Part shown: positions 44,033 through 52,665 of the stretch, piece by piece
Numbering within the stretch: the stretch's first letter is position 1
How the letters are laid out: every line of letters starts with the position of its first letter
NCBI GenBank assembly: GCA_944389935.1
Contig: CALXOE010000005.1
Coordinates: forward strand, 49,899-113,898
DNA from: an uncultured Victivallis sp.
GTDB taxonomy: Bacteria > Verrucomicrobiota > Lentisphaeria > Victivallales > Victivallaceae
DNA length: 64,000 nt
Reading direction: 5' to 3'
Translations under genes and position numbers: made by a program
The notes under the pieces: generated by a model
What the model saw: only the letters and a program-made list of their open reading frames with translations
What the model was told of the DNA's origin: nothing
Database searches by the model: none

Positions 44033-45082
44033 CTATTTCTCCTGATACAGCGTTTCAATCCGGGGGAACGGGCCGAGCACGACACCGTCGAACGCGGGGA
44101 ATGTTTTCCACTGCCCGATCGCGTAATCGAGCGAACGGATGAAGTCCGCCCAGTTGCGACGCCGCAGCGACCCCGAGGTGACGGAGGTGTGTTCGGCAAG
44201 CGTGATTGAGACCAGCAGCGTCCCGTTTTTCGCCGCCTTGAGTTCGTTTCTGACCGCTTCAACCGTCTCGGTCGGCTTGTTGCCGGCGTTGCGGATGAGG
44301 ACTTTCGAGGCGATTCCACCGAAATCCCGGACGGAACCGGCGGAAAGTTTCCCCTCTGCGACAAGCTCCTCGTAGAAATCCGGGATTCCGACCGTATACG
44401 GAATCCCGCCGAGCTTCCCGCCGAAAGCGGCGAGTTTATCGAGCGTGATGCGCATGATCCTGTCGTTGTCGAGCCCCGGCCCGAACGTATCGCTGCTCCA
44501 GGCGTAGACCAGAGCTTTCGGGCGGTGGATGTTCGCGGAGGTGAAAGTATGCGGTTCGGCCAGCACGGTGACTCCGGAGAAGCGGAACGGTTCGGATTCC
44601 GTCTCGAACTTCCGGAGATGCTCAAGCATCTCCTCAAGCGTGGTACCGCTGGAGACGAATGAGCGCAGGATGAAGTTTCCGCGCCGACCGATCACGTAAC
44701 GGCCCTCCGGCAGAACGGCCTCCACGGGCATTCCCTCTTTGCCGGCCTCCACCAGCAGCGCGTCGAGCTGCGGCAATTCCAGCGACTCCGGAGAATCGAG
44801 ATAGACGTAAAGCCGGTTGAAACCGAATCTGCGGACGAGCGCCAGAAAATCCGCCGGCGACGTGAAATGACGTTCGGCCAGCATTTCCGGACGGAACGCC
44901 AATCCGCGGGTTTCGCACGATGCAAGGGTTTTCGCCAACTCCTCCGCGCGCCGGGCCATCGTCGACTCGTCACTCTGCGGCGGCGCATGAACAATGCCGT
45001 TTCCGGGGGCGGGAGAACTCGCGCAGCCGGCCGCCAAAACGGCAAAAAACGTGGCAAAAACAAAAATTTTTAAAAAAAACAT
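44033..45082 (-). CDS. Lipoprotein of unknown function
   Basis: 349 residues. The N-terminus FFLKIFVFATFFAVLAAGCASS has a lipobox (LAAG before Cys20), so the mature protein is lipid-anchored; SS after the Cys favours the outer membrane by E. coli rules, which may not hold here. The body has repeated helix-strand elements (FLALVRRFGFNRLYVYLDSPES, TLEEMLEHLRKFETESEPFRFSGVTVLAEPHTF, TVEAVRNELKAAKNGTLLVSITLAEHTS, FDGVVLGPF) that suggest a TIM-barrel-like fold, possibly a degenerate glycoside hydrolase. GGGAGGA precedes the chosen ATG. First gene of the transcript with nrdR. Confidence 0.75.
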   Translation of the reverse strand: MFFLKIFVFATFFAVLAAGCASSPAPGNGIVHAPPQSDESTMARRAEELAKTLASCETRGLAFRPEMLAERHFTSPADFLALVRRFGFNRLYVYLDSPESLELPQLDALLVEAGKEGMPVEAVLPEGRYVIGRRGNFILRSFVSSGTTLEEMLEHLRKFETESEPFRFSGVTVLAEPHTFTSANIHRPKALVYAWSSDTFGPGLDNDRIMRITLDKLAAFGGKLGGIPYTVGIPDFYEELVAEGKLSAGSVRDFGGIASKVLIRNAGNKPTETVEAVRNELKAAKNGTLLVSITLAEHTSVTSGSLRRRNWADFIRSLDYAIGQWKTFPAFDGVVLGPFPRIETLYQEK

Positions 45083-45103
45083 CAGTTTCCTCCCAATATG
45101 CCA

Positions 45104-45132
45104 TTGAAATAAAGTACATTTCAAAGTTTATT
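45104..45132 (+). promoter_or_regulatory. Candidate pheA promoter
   Basis: TTGAAA (45104-45109), 17 bp, TTTATT (45127-45132). A start near 45138 would give an 80-nt leader containing a small G+C hairpin, a run of nine T (45173-45181) and three in-frame Phe codons after a GTG at 45170. Confidence 0.35.
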
Positions 45133-45139
45133 AATTCAA
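45111..45139 (-). promoter_or_regulatory. Candidate promoter of lipoprotein-nrdR operon
   Basis: On the minus strand TTGAAT (45134-45139), 17 bp, TACTTT (45111-45116), the same -10 as the dut candidate. Confidence 0.45.
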
Positions 45140-45217
45140 CCCCGTTACGGAACAACCGGGCCGGAGGCGGTGTTTTTTTTTGAAAAATCAAAGCAAACCC
45201 GATAGGGATATAAACGT

Positions 45218-46288
45218 ATGGATATTGAAAAACTCAGAAAAGAAATCGATTCGATCGACACCGACATCATCCGCCTGTTGAATCAGCGCTGCGAACTCGG
45301 CTGCAAGATCGGCGCGTGGAAACACGAACACAACATGCCGATCTATGTGCCCGAACGCGAACGGCAGCTTCTCGACCGGCTGAGCGCCGCCAATCCCGGC
45401 CCGCTCGACCGTGAGTCGCTGCTGGCGATCTACCGCGAAATCATGTCCGCGGCGATCAAGCTCGAACGCCCGGTCTCAGTAGCCTACATGGGTCCGCAGG
45501 GGACGTTTTCGCATCTCGCAGTGCTCGAGAAGTTCGGGCGCGGCGTTTCGGCTCAGCCGGTTGCCGCCATCAGCGATGTTTTCCGCGCTGTCGAATCGGG
45601 CCGCGCCGACTATGGAATGGTTCCGGTGGAGAACACGACCGAGGGAGTCGTGAATCCGACTCTCGACTCGCTGGTCACCTCGAACGTGAAAGCCGTTGCG
45701 GAATTCAATTTGCCGGTTCACCTTTTCCTCTACAGCGCCGGGCCGCTCGAAGAGATCCGCTGCATCTACAGCCATCCGCAGCCGTTCGGTCAGTGCCGGG
45801 AGTACCTCCAGGCGAATCTGCGCAATGCGACGCTGATCGAAGTGACCAGCACGACCCGCGCGATGGAACTGGCCGAACGCGAATCCGACTCGGCCGCCAT
45901 CGCCGGAGCGATGGCCCATGAACACTCCGATCTGCCCTGCATCGCCGAGAACATCGAAGACAACTCGCGCAACATCACGCGCTTCCTCGTGATCGGCAAA
46001 CAGGAGAACAAGCCCTCCGGCGATGACAAGACCAGTCTCTGCTTCGCGCTTCACGACCGCGCCGGCGCGCTGTACGACGCGCTGCGCCCGTTCCGCAACC
46101 ACAACATCTCCATGACGATGATCGAGAGCCGCCCGCTCAAGAGCGGCAACTGGGAATACTGCTTCTTCGCGGACATCCTCGGCCACATGGAAGATCCGGA
46201 AGTCGCCGCCGCCTGTTCGGAACTCCGGCAGGATTGTGCGATGTTCAAGATTTTCGGCAGCTATCCGCGGGTGATCCAGCAGCAGTAA
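45218..46288 (+). CDS. pheA: Bifunctional chorismate mutase/prephenate dehydratase (P-protein)
   Basis: 356 residues in three domains. Chorismate mutase (1-85): IEKLRKEIDSIDTDIIRLLNQRCELGCKIGAWK. Prephenate dehydratase (about 88-270): VAYMGPQGTFSHLAVLEKFG, DYGMVPVENTTEGVVNPTLDSL, ITRFLVIGKQ with the catalytic Thr. ACT domain (about 280-350): LHDRAGALYDALRPF and MTMIESRPLKSGNWEY, which binds phenylalanine for feedback inhibition. It makes phenylpyruvate from chorismate. An adjoining leader with poly-T may regulate it. Confidence 0.95.
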   Translation: MDIEKLRKEIDSIDTDIIRLLNQRCELGCKIGAWKHEHNMPIYVPERERQLLDRLSAANPGPLDRESLLAIYREIMSAAIKLERPVSVAYMGPQGTFSHLAVLEKFGRGVSAQPVAAISDVFRAVESGRADYGMVPVENTTEGVVNPTLDSLVTSNVKAVAEFNLPVHLFLYSAGPLEEIRCIYSHPQPFGQCREYLQANLRNATLIEVTSTTRAMELAERESDSAAIAGAMAHEHSDLPCIAENIEDNSRNITRFLVIGKQENKPSGDDKTSLCFALHDRAGALYDALRPFRNHNISMTMIESRPLKSGNWEYCFFADILGHMEDPEVAAACSELRQDCAMFKIFGSYPRVIQQQ

Positions 46289-46303
46289 CGACGGGGGGAT
46301 GAG

Positions 46304-47185
46304 ATGCCGATCCGCGATCAGCAGAAAGTGCGGCTCTCCGCCGTTGCGGGGATGTTCTACGAGAACGACCCGCTGATCCTGCGTCGCCGCCTCGCCGAGG
46401 CGGAGGGGAAACTTCCACCCGTCGATCCGGATGCGCCCGAGGCGAAAGGGGTTGTTTTGCCGCATGCGGGCTACGTTTTTTCCCTGCCGACCGCGATGGC
46501 GGCGCTCGGGTTTCTCCGGAAAAAAAAGATCGGCAAGGTGATTTTGCTCGGGCCGTCGCATTACGTCGGTTTCCGCGGAATCGCGGCGGCGGACTATTCG
46601 CGCTGGCGGACTCCTTTCGGCGACCTCTCGACCGCGACTGAACTCCTCGACGAGATGGAGCAGTGGAACTCCCCGCTTGTGACGATCCGGGATGACGCTC
46701 ATGTGAAAGAACACGCACTGGAAGTGCAGTTTCCGCTCATCCAGTACTTTTTCGGTCAGCCCGAGGTGCTGCCGCTCGTAGTCGGCGCATTGTCGATGGA
46801 GGATGTGCTCCATCTTGCGCCGCGCATGGCCGGACTCGATACGCCGGAGACGCTCTGGATCGTGAGTTCGGATTTCACGCATTACGGATCCCGCTTCCGT
46901 TATGTGCCGTTTACGGAAGAGGTTCCGGAGCGGCTCCGGGCGCAGGACCACGCGGCGGCGGAGCTTGTCGCGAATCGCGATCTCTCCGGATTCGCGGCGT
47001 TCCTCGGCAAAACCGGGGCGACGATCTGCGGGATGAATCCGATTGCGCTTTTTCTCGCGACGCTCGACGTGATCGATCCTGATCGGCTTTTTCACGGCGA
47101 GATCGCGGCAGAATCGAACAGTGGAGAACTCACCGGCGACTACGGGAACGCAGTCGGCTATGAGGGGATCGTTTTCCGAAAGTGA
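46304..47185 (+). CDS. Memo-like protein (AmmeMemoRadiSam system protein B family)
   Basis: 293 residues. AVAGMFYENDPLILRRRL at the start, LPHAGYVFSLPTAMAAL, ILLGPSHYVGFRG, EHALEVQFPLIQYFF and SSDFTHYGSRF are the conserved histidine-bearing motifs of Memo/AmmB proteins. Bacterial members usually occur with a radical SAM enzyme and an AMMECR1 protein; neither is next to this gene. The extradiol-dioxygenase-like fold binds a metal; reaction unknown. The start follows GGGGGGATGAG, 15 nt after pheA. Confidence 0.88.
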   Translation: MPIRDQQKVRLSAVAGMFYENDPLILRRRLAEAEGKLPPVDPDAPEAKGVVLPHAGYVFSLPTAMAALGFLRKKKIGKVILLGPSHYVGFRGIAAADYSRWRTPFGDLSTATELLDEMEQWNSPLVTIRDDAHVKEHALEVQFPLIQYFFGQPEVLPLVVGALSMEDVLHLAPRMAGLDTPETLWIVSSDFTHYGSRFRYVPFTEEVPERLRAQDHAAAELVANRDLSGFAAFLGKTGATICGMNPIALFLATLDVIDPDRLFHGEIAAESNSGELTGDYGNAVGYEGIVFRK

Positions 47186-47224
47186 CAAAAAAACGCTTTG
47201 ACTGGAAAAAGCGGATTTCCGGGT

Positions 47225-47253
47225 TTGCAATCGGTCAAAGGAACGGTTATATT
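47225..47253 (+). promoter_or_regulatory. Promoter of ilvC
   Basis: TTGCAA (47225-47230), 17 bp, TATATT (47248-47253); start near 47260, leader about 45 nt with GAAGGAG. Confidence 0.7.
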
Positions 47254-47305
47254 AACTTGTTATCACACAATCGTCCGGCAGAGCCGGACAGAAGGAGATG
47301 ATAAA

Positions 47306-48298
47306 ATGAAAGAAATGGAGATCCTCCATGACGAGGACGCCGATCTCGGCGTGCTCAACGGCAAAACCATCGCAGTGATCGGTTACGGCGCGCAGGGCCG
47401 CGCGCAGGCGCTCTGCATGCGCGACTCCGGCCTCTCGGTCGTGATCGGCATCCGTCCCGGCAAATCCAAGGACGCCGCCGATGAAGACGGCTTCGAGACC
47501 CTGTCGGTCACCGAAGCAGCCCGGCGTGCGGACATCATTCACATCCTGCTGCCGGACGAGCTGCATGGACCGATTTACGAGAAAGAGATCGCCCCGGTCG
47601 TGACCGGAGGAAAAACCCTCTCGTTCTCGCACGGATTTTCGATTGTCTTCGGCGAGATCAAGCCGCCGAAAGATGTCGATGTCATCATGATCGCCCCGAA
47701 GAGCCCTGGAACCGAGGAGCGCAAGCGCTTTGTCGAGGGCTTCGGTGTGCCGGGCCTCATCGCGGTCAAGCAGAATCCGAGCGGCAAGGCCAGAGAAGTC
47801 GCTCTCGCCATCGCCAAAGCCGAGGGTCTGACCCGCGCCGGCGTGCTCGAGTGCTCGTTCGAGCAGGAGACCTACGAGGATCTCTTCGGCGAACAGAACG
47901 TGCTCTGCGGCGGCATGGTCGACCTCATGAAGTATGGCTTCGAGACCCTGATCGAGGCGGGCTATCCGCCGGAAATGGCCTACTTTGAGTGCATCCATGA
48001 GGCGAAGCTCATCGTCGACCTGATCTATGAGGGCGGCATCCAGAAGATGAATGCGGTCATCTCGAACACCGCCGAGTGGGGCGAGTACGACAACGGCCCG
48101 TGGATCATTGATCCGTCGGTCAAGGATCGCATGAAAGAGTCGCTGCGCCGCATCGAATCCGGCGAGTTTGCGAAGAAGTGGATCGCCGAAGCCCGCAACG
48201 GCGCCCCGAACCTCAAAGCCAAGCGCGCTGCGCTCGGCGAACATCCGGCGGAGATCGTCGGCAAGCGGATTCGCAGTCTCTTCCAGAAGAAGAACTGA
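47306..48298 (+). CDS. ilvC: Ketol-acid reductoisomerase
   Basis: 330 residues, short class I form. Rossmann motif IAVIGYGAQGRAQALCMRDSG, then IIHILLPDELHGPIYEKEI, FSHGFSIVFGEI, MIAPKSPGTEERK, and the metal-binding EQETYEDLFGEQNVLCGGMVDLMKYGFETLIEAGY. It converts acetolactate or acetohydroxybutyrate to the dihydroxy acids in valine/leucine/isoleucine synthesis using NADPH. Other ilv genes are absent here; it has its own promoter and terminator, so it stands alone. Confidence 0.96.
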   Translation: MKEMEILHDEDADLGVLNGKTIAVIGYGAQGRAQALCMRDSGLSVVIGIRPGKSKDAADEDGFETLSVTEAARRADIIHILLPDELHGPIYEKEIAPVVTGGKTLSFSHGFSIVFGEIKPPKDVDVIMIAPKSPGTEERKRFVEGFGVPGLIAVKQNPSGKAREVALAIAKAEGLTRAGVLECSFEQETYEDLFGEQNVLCGGMVDLMKYGFETLIEAGYPPEMAYFECIHEAKLIVDLIYEGGIQKMNAVISNTAEWGEYDNGPWIIDPSVKDRMKESLRRIESGEFAKKWIAEARNGAPNLKAKRAALGEHPAEIVGKRIRSLFQKKN

Positions 48299-48322
48299 GT
48301 TTCTCTGCGTATGTGATTTCTG

Positions 48323-48365
48323 GCGGAACGACCGGATCGTCCGAGACGGTTGTTCCGCTTTTTTT
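48323..48365 (+). terminator. Terminator after ilvC
   Basis: GCGGAAC (48323-48329) pairs with GTTCCGC (48352-48358), extended by ACCG/CGGT after a one-base mismatch, and is followed by seven T. Confidence 0.92.
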
Positions 48366-48408
48366 GCGCAAACGCGATTTTGACATGCCATTTGCGGGAA
48401 TTTTCCAT

Positions 48409-48436
48409 TTGCATCCGGGGAAACGAGTGGTATTGT
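48409..48436 (+). promoter_or_regulatory. Candidate promoter of the GH20 operon
   Basis: TTGCAT (48409-48414), 16 bp, TATTGT (48431-48436). A perfect TTGACA at 48380 has no matching -10 at the right distance. Confidence 0.4.
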
Positions 48437-48517
48437 AATGGAGTTACGGCTTTCGCCGGGGGGGGCGGAAACCGGAATGGATTCGAGTAAGATTCAACTA
48501 TTTTATAAGGAATTGGT

Positions 48518-50392
48518 ATGGCTCAGATTTCGAGGCTGGTGTGGCGCTCCGCGGATGTGCCGGAAGAACTGCATGAACTTCTGGAGACACTGGAGGAGGA
48601 GTATCCTGTTTCCAGTTACGGGCGCGGCCTGAAACTCAAGGCGAAACGGGTCGAGGGAGCGGGCACGATTTCGCGCGTCAAGCGCTCACCCGGCACCGTG
48701 CTCGTGGAGTACAACTCGATCGCGGCGGCGGCTCGTGGAATCGGGTCTGCACTTGGAAAAATCGAGTGCGACGAGAGCACCCCGTTCAAGACACTCGGAA
48801 TCATGCTCGATGTCTCGCGCAACATGGTCATGCGGATCGATCACCTGAAAATGTGGCTCCGCCGTCTCGCGCTCTCGGGTTACAACATGGTCATGCTCTA
48901 CACGGAGGATGTCTACGAGCTGCCGGACGAGCCGTTTTTCGGCTACATGCGTGGGGCTTATACCCTCGACGAGATCCGCGAACTTGACGTCTACGCCTCG
49001 CGCCTCGGAATCGAGCTGGTCGGCTGCATTCAGACGCTCGGCCACCTTGAGCAGATCCTCAAATGGGACGGCGCGTACAACAAAGTGAAAGATACCGCAA
49101 GCGTCCTGATGGTCGATGAGCCGGAGACCTACAAACTGATCGAAAAGATGATCCGCTTCTGGAGCGAAGCGCTCACGAGCCGCCGCATCCACATCGGCAT
49201 GGACGAGACCCACGACCTCGGGCGCGGGCGCTTCCTCGATATCCACGGATACGAGAGCGGCTTCGAGCTGTTCAACCGCCATCTCGGCAAAGTCAATGCG
49301 ATCTGCAAAGAGGCGGGACTTTCGCCGATGATCTGGTCGGATATGTACTTCCGACTCTCGAATCCGAATCAGGACTACTACGATCTCGAACACGCGGTGC
49401 CGGAAGCGGTTCAGAAGAAGATTCCGCAGAACGTGCAGCTTGTCTACTGGGATTACTACCACCAGGACGCCGCGATGTATGAGAAGATGATCCAGCGCCA
49501 CCGCGACATCGGCTTTGATCCGGTCATGGGATCCGGCATCTGGACGTGGACTCGCCTCTGGTACGACCACAAAAAGACGATGCAGACCGCTGTTCCTTGC
49601 ATTCAGGCGTGTCGGAAGCAGAAAGTTTCGGAACTCTTCTTCACGATGTGGGGCGACGATGGAGCCTACTGCAACTACGACTCGTCGCTGGCAGGAATCA
49701 TCTTCTGCGCGGATCTCGCGTTCGGCGTTCCTGCGAACGATCCGCACAAGGAGACCTCCCGCCGGTTTGCGGCGATCTGCCAGAGCAGCTACGAGGCGCA
49801 TCTGGTCGCATCGGATATCGAAGCATGGGATGACTTTGGAGTGGATCCCGCGCTGATGATCTGGGACGATCCGCTGCTGGGGATTCTTTTCGACGACTGC
49901 AAGCGCCGCAACCCGGAATTCGACCTCAAGCTCAGTGACCGCTACGACGAAATGCTGCGCAAACTTCTGCCGTATCAGGAGGAGTGCTTCGCCGGAGACT
50001 TTGAACACATCATCAACGCACTGCAGCTTCTGCTGCTGAAACTGGAGCTGCGCGGTGCGCTCGAGGCCGCCTACGACCGCGACGACCGGATTGCGCTGCG
50101 CCAGATCGCGGTCTCGCTCATTCCGGCGGTGATCGCGGCGGTGTGGGAGTTCGATGCGTCGTTCCGGCGCCAGTGGCTCAAGTGCGCAAAGCCGTTCGGG
50201 CTCGAAGTGATTCAGGCACGCAACGCGGTGCAGGCGGCCCGGCTCGAAGAGACCGCGCTGCGGATCCGGGAGTATCTCGACGGGACCGTCGCCTCGATCG
50301 AGGAGCTTGACGCCCGAATTTCCCCGTCCGAGAAAACCGTGAATTTTCTGCTCCGGTGCAACCGAGTGGTCACCGGCTCCATGGGACTTTGA
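48518..50392 (+). CDS. GH20-type beta-N-acetylhexosaminidase, cytoplasmic
   Basis: 624 residues without a signal peptide. FKTLGIMLDVSRNMVMRIDHLKMWLRRLALSGYNMVMLYTEDVYELPDEP begins the barrel; HIGMDETHDLG gives the catalytic D229-E230 pair of GH20 (substrate-assisted hydrolysis); MWGDDGAYCNYDSSLAGIIF follows. The layout, with an N-terminal domain instead of a secretion signal and a C-terminal helical region, fits the GH20C-like cytoplasmic branch. It would release GlcNAc, GalNAc or a galacto/gluco analogue from imported oligosaccharides. AAGGA precedes ATG; an Fe-ADH gene follows by 3 nt. Confidence 0.87.
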   Translation: MAQISRLVWRSADVPEELHELLETLEEEYPVSSYGRGLKLKAKRVEGAGTISRVKRSPGTVLVEYNSIAAAARGIGSALGKIECDESTPFKTLGIMLDVSRNMVMRIDHLKMWLRRLALSGYNMVMLYTEDVYELPDEPFFGYMRGAYTLDEIRELDVYASRLGIELVGCIQTLGHLEQILKWDGAYNKVKDTASVLMVDEPETYKLIEKMIRFWSEALTSRRIHIGMDETHDLGRGRFLDIHGYESGFELFNRHLGKVNAICKEAGLSPMIWSDMYFRLSNPNQDYYDLEHAVPEAVQKKIPQNVQLVYWDYYHQDAAMYEKMIQRHRDIGFDPVMGSGIWTWTRLWYDHKKTMQTAVPCIQACRKQKVSELFFTMWGDDGAYCNYDSSLAGIIFCADLAFGVPANDPHKETSRRFAAICQSSYEAHLVASDIEAWDDFGVDPALMIWDDPLLGILFDDCKRRNPEFDLKLSDRYDEMLRKLLPYQEECFAGDFEHIINALQLLLLKLELRGALEAAYDRDDRIALRQIAVSLIPAVIAAVWEFDASFRRQWLKCAKPFGLEVIQARNAVQAARLEETALRIREYLDGTVASIEELDARISPSEKTVNFLLRCNRVVTGSMGL

Positions 50393-50395
50393 AGA

Positions 50396-51589
50396 GTGGA
50401 CGCACCATCATTCATCGCTGCGGCTCCGGGAGAGCGGATCGTCACCCGCTCCCCCCGGGAAGCGCTTGCGGAGGAGTTCCGCCGGCGCGGCCCCGGCAGA
50501 GTCATCGCATTCACCGGCAGACGCTCCGCCGAACTCTGCGGCGGAATCGGACTGCTGGAGGAGGCTGCGGAGCGGGCCGGATGTGAACTCATCCGTTTCT
50601 CCCGGATCGAGCCGGAACCGGTCGTCGCTACGGTCGAGACGATGTGCGCACTGATCCGGGAAAAGAAACCGTGCGCAGTCGTGGCTCTCGGCGGGGGCAG
50701 CGTGATGGATGCGGCGAAAGCGGCCTGTCTCGCAGCACAGTCGGGCTGGCCGCTGGCGGAGCACTTCGGCGTAAACCGTTACAGCGACTGTCATCCGGAA
50801 GCGCGTCTCGACCGGGTCATCTGCATTCCGACAACCTCCGGGACCGGTTCGGAAGCGACACCTTACAGCAACATCGTCGATCCGGCGCAGAAGGTCAAAA
50901 AACTTATTGCCGAGCGATTTATCGTCCCGGAACTCGCGCTGCTGGTACCGGAACTCACGCATTCGATGCCGCCCGCGGTCACCCGGGCAACCGGATGTGA
51001 CGCGCTGGCGCATGCGATCGAGGGATTTCTGAACGTCGGCGCGGACGGGAATCACCCGGCGGCGAATGAGTGGGCGCTGGAGTCGATCCGCCTCATCACG
51101 GAACATCTGCCGCGGGCGATTGCTGCGGGCGACGATGCCGCGGCACGGCGGGCCATGAGTTTCGCCGCGACGCTCGGCGGCATGGTGATCCGGTTCAAAT
51201 CGACGGGGTTGCCGCACCTTGCGAGCTTCTCGTGGTTCGGTCGTCTTGAGCACGGGATCGCGGTGGCGATGCTGCTGCCGGCCTGTTGGAGATACTATCT
51301 CGGAAATCCGGCGGTCGTTGCCCGGACGATGCAGCTGTCCCCGCTGTTTCCGGGAAACACACCGGAGGAGGTGATCGCCTCGTTCCGGCATTTTCTCGAT
51401 TCGGTCGGAGTCCCCGCCGCGCTGCGCGACTGCCCCGGAATCACGCAGGAGCTGCTCGAGGAAACCGCGCGCAGCGGGGCTCAGAACAAGATGAAACTCG
51501 AAAATGCACCGCGTCCGGTTCCGGTCGCGGAGTCGGAGAGAATCCTCTCCGCCATCCTGCAGCAAACCAGAGAAGGAGATCCCCAATGA
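50396..51589 (+). CDS. Iron-containing alcohol dehydrogenase family protein
   Basis: 397 residues from a GTG start (no ATG nearby, GAAGA just upstream). VVALGGGSVMDAAKAA binds NAD(P); PTTSGTGSEATPYSNI is the family signature; metal ligands are expected in TGCDALAHAIEGF, GLPHLASFSWFGRLEHGIAVAMLLP. The family reduces aldehydes to alcohols or related steps, often at the end of sugar catabolism. It is 3 nt from GH20 and overlaps the esterase gene by 4 nt, so probably shares a role in glycan use. Substrate unknown. Confidence 0.88.
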   Translation: MDAPSFIAAAPGERIVTRSPREALAEEFRRRGPGRVIAFTGRRSAELCGGIGLLEEAAERAGCELIRFSRIEPEPVVATVETMCALIREKKPCAVVALGGGSVMDAAKAACLAAQSGWPLAEHFGVNRYSDCHPEARLDRVICIPTTSGTGSEATPYSNIVDPAQKVKKLIAERFIVPELALLVPELTHSMPPAVTRATGCDALAHAIEGFLNVGADGNHPAANEWALESIRLITEHLPRAIAAGDDAAARRAMSFAATLGGMVIRFKSTGLPHLASFSWFGRLEHGIAVAMLLPACWRYYLGNPAVVARTMQLSPLFPGNTPEEVIASFRHFLDSVGVPAALRDCPGITQELLEETARSGAQNKMKLENAPRPVPVAESERILSAILQQTREGDPQ

Positions 51590-52329
51590 AACGTCTGTTA
51601 CTCATCGCGGCCTGCGCCGCCACGTTCCTGCTCGGCGGAGCCGAACTGCCGACGATCTACCTCGCGGGAGACTCGACTGTCTGCGATTATCCGGCAGAAA
51701 GAGCGCCGATGACCGGATGGGGTCAGGCGCTGAAAGATTTCTGCAAACCCGGCGTCACGGTCGTGAATCTCGCCGCGGGGGGGCGCAGCACGAAATCATT
51801 CCAGACCGAAGGACGCTGGAAGAAGCTCGTCGACTCTCTGAAATCGGGGGATTACGTATTCATCCAGTTCGGACACAACGACCAGAAAAAGAACGTCCCG
51901 AAACTCTATGCCGCGGCCGATACGGACTACCGGGCGAATCTCGAGAAATTCATCGCGGATGTCCGGGCGAAAAAAGCCACCCCGATCCTCTGTACGCCGG
52001 TCAGCCGTCGTCACTTCAGTTCCAACGGGGAGTTCCGCCCGAGCCTCGGCCGCTATCCGGAAGTGGTCCGCAAGACCGCCAGAGCACAGCACGTTGCGCT
52101 CATCGATCTGACTGACTTCACTGAAAAACTGTTCCGCGCCGCAGGGCCGGAAGATTCTCAGAAATATCTGACCATCGTCGCCCCCGGAGAGTATCCCGGA
52201 TACCCGAAAGGGACAAAAGACAATACCCATTACTCCCGCCTCGGGGCAACCACCATTGCGCGGGAGGTGGTCCGGAGCGCGAGGGAGCAGCGCCTCCCCG
52301 TCTCCGAATGTTTCGTCAACATCAAATGA
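51586..52329 (+). CDS. Exported SGNH esterase, rhamnogalacturonan acetylesterase-like
   Basis: 247 residues with a signal peptide (LLLIAACAATFLLGGAE). Block I GDSTVCDY (S30), block II AAGGRSTKSF, block III FGHNDQKKN and block V DNTHYSRLGA (Asp-His) form the SGNH site; GDSTVCDY and DNTHYS are typical of rhamnogalacturonan acetylesterases and related carbohydrate deacetylases. It removes acetyl groups from pectin-like glycans outside the cytoplasm. ATGA overlap with the Fe-ADH gene; ABM gene follows by 9 nt. Confidence 0.85.
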   Translation: MKRLLLIAACAATFLLGGAELPTIYLAGDSTVCDYPAERAPMTGWGQALKDFCKPGVTVVNLAAGGRSTKSFQTEGRWKKLVDSLKSGDYVFIQFGHNDQKKNVPKLYAAADTDYRANLEKFIADVRAKKATPILCTPVSRRHFSSNGEFRPSLGRYPEVVRKTARAQHVALIDLTDFTEKLFRAAGPEDSQKYLTIVAPGEYPGYPKGTKDNTHYSRLGATTIAREVVRSAREQRLPVSECFVNIK

Positions 52330-52338
52330 GGAAGAAAA

Positions 52339-52641
52339 ATGGTTCATGTTATTGCACGCTGTGTCATCAAAGAGGGATCGCTAGAGAAATTTCTCCAGAT
52401 TCTGAACGACAACATCCCGAACGTTCTGGCCGAGGACGGCTGCATCCGCTACGAGGCCTGTGTCGACGCGGGTGTCGGCGTCGGGACTCCGGCCGATCCG
52501 AACGCGGTCACGATCCTTGAGACCTGGAAGTCGCCCGAACACCTGAAAGCCCACCTGGCAACGCCCCATATGGCAGCCTATCGGGAAGCGGTCACTCCGC
52601 TGCGCGAGTCGTCGGTCGTCACCGTGGTGAAACCCGCATAA
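52339..52641 (+). CDS. YgiN-like ABM-domain monooxygenase, second copy
   Basis: 100 residues: VHVIARCVIKEGSLEKFLQILNDNIPNVLAEDGCIRYEAC, then TILETWKSPEHLKAHLATPHMAAY. A single ABM domain like the protein at 28071-28370, though the two share only family motifs. Possible cofactorless quinol oxidase or small-molecule scavenger. Member of the GH20-Fe-ADH-esterase transcript by spacing (9 nt). Confidence 0.85.
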   Translation: MVHVIARCVIKEGSLEKFLQILNDNIPNVLAEDGCIRYEACVDAGVGVGTPADPNAVTILETWKSPEHLKAHLATPHMAAYREAVTPLRESSVVTVVKPA

Positions 52642-52665
52642 GTCGAATCCGGAAAGGAGCGGGAA

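Noticed and set aside
45476..47230. 584-codon minus-strand frame opposite pheA and the Memo-like gene
   Set aside because: Antisense shadow of two well-conserved genes; composition is charged low-complexity sequence.
48438..48632. 64-codon frame upstream of and overlapping GH20
   Set aside because: No ribosome site, and it overlaps the GH20 N-terminus out of frame.
48686..50008. 440-codon minus-strand frame opposite GH20
   Set aside because: Shadow frame; GH20 has catalytic residues in place and a ribosome site.
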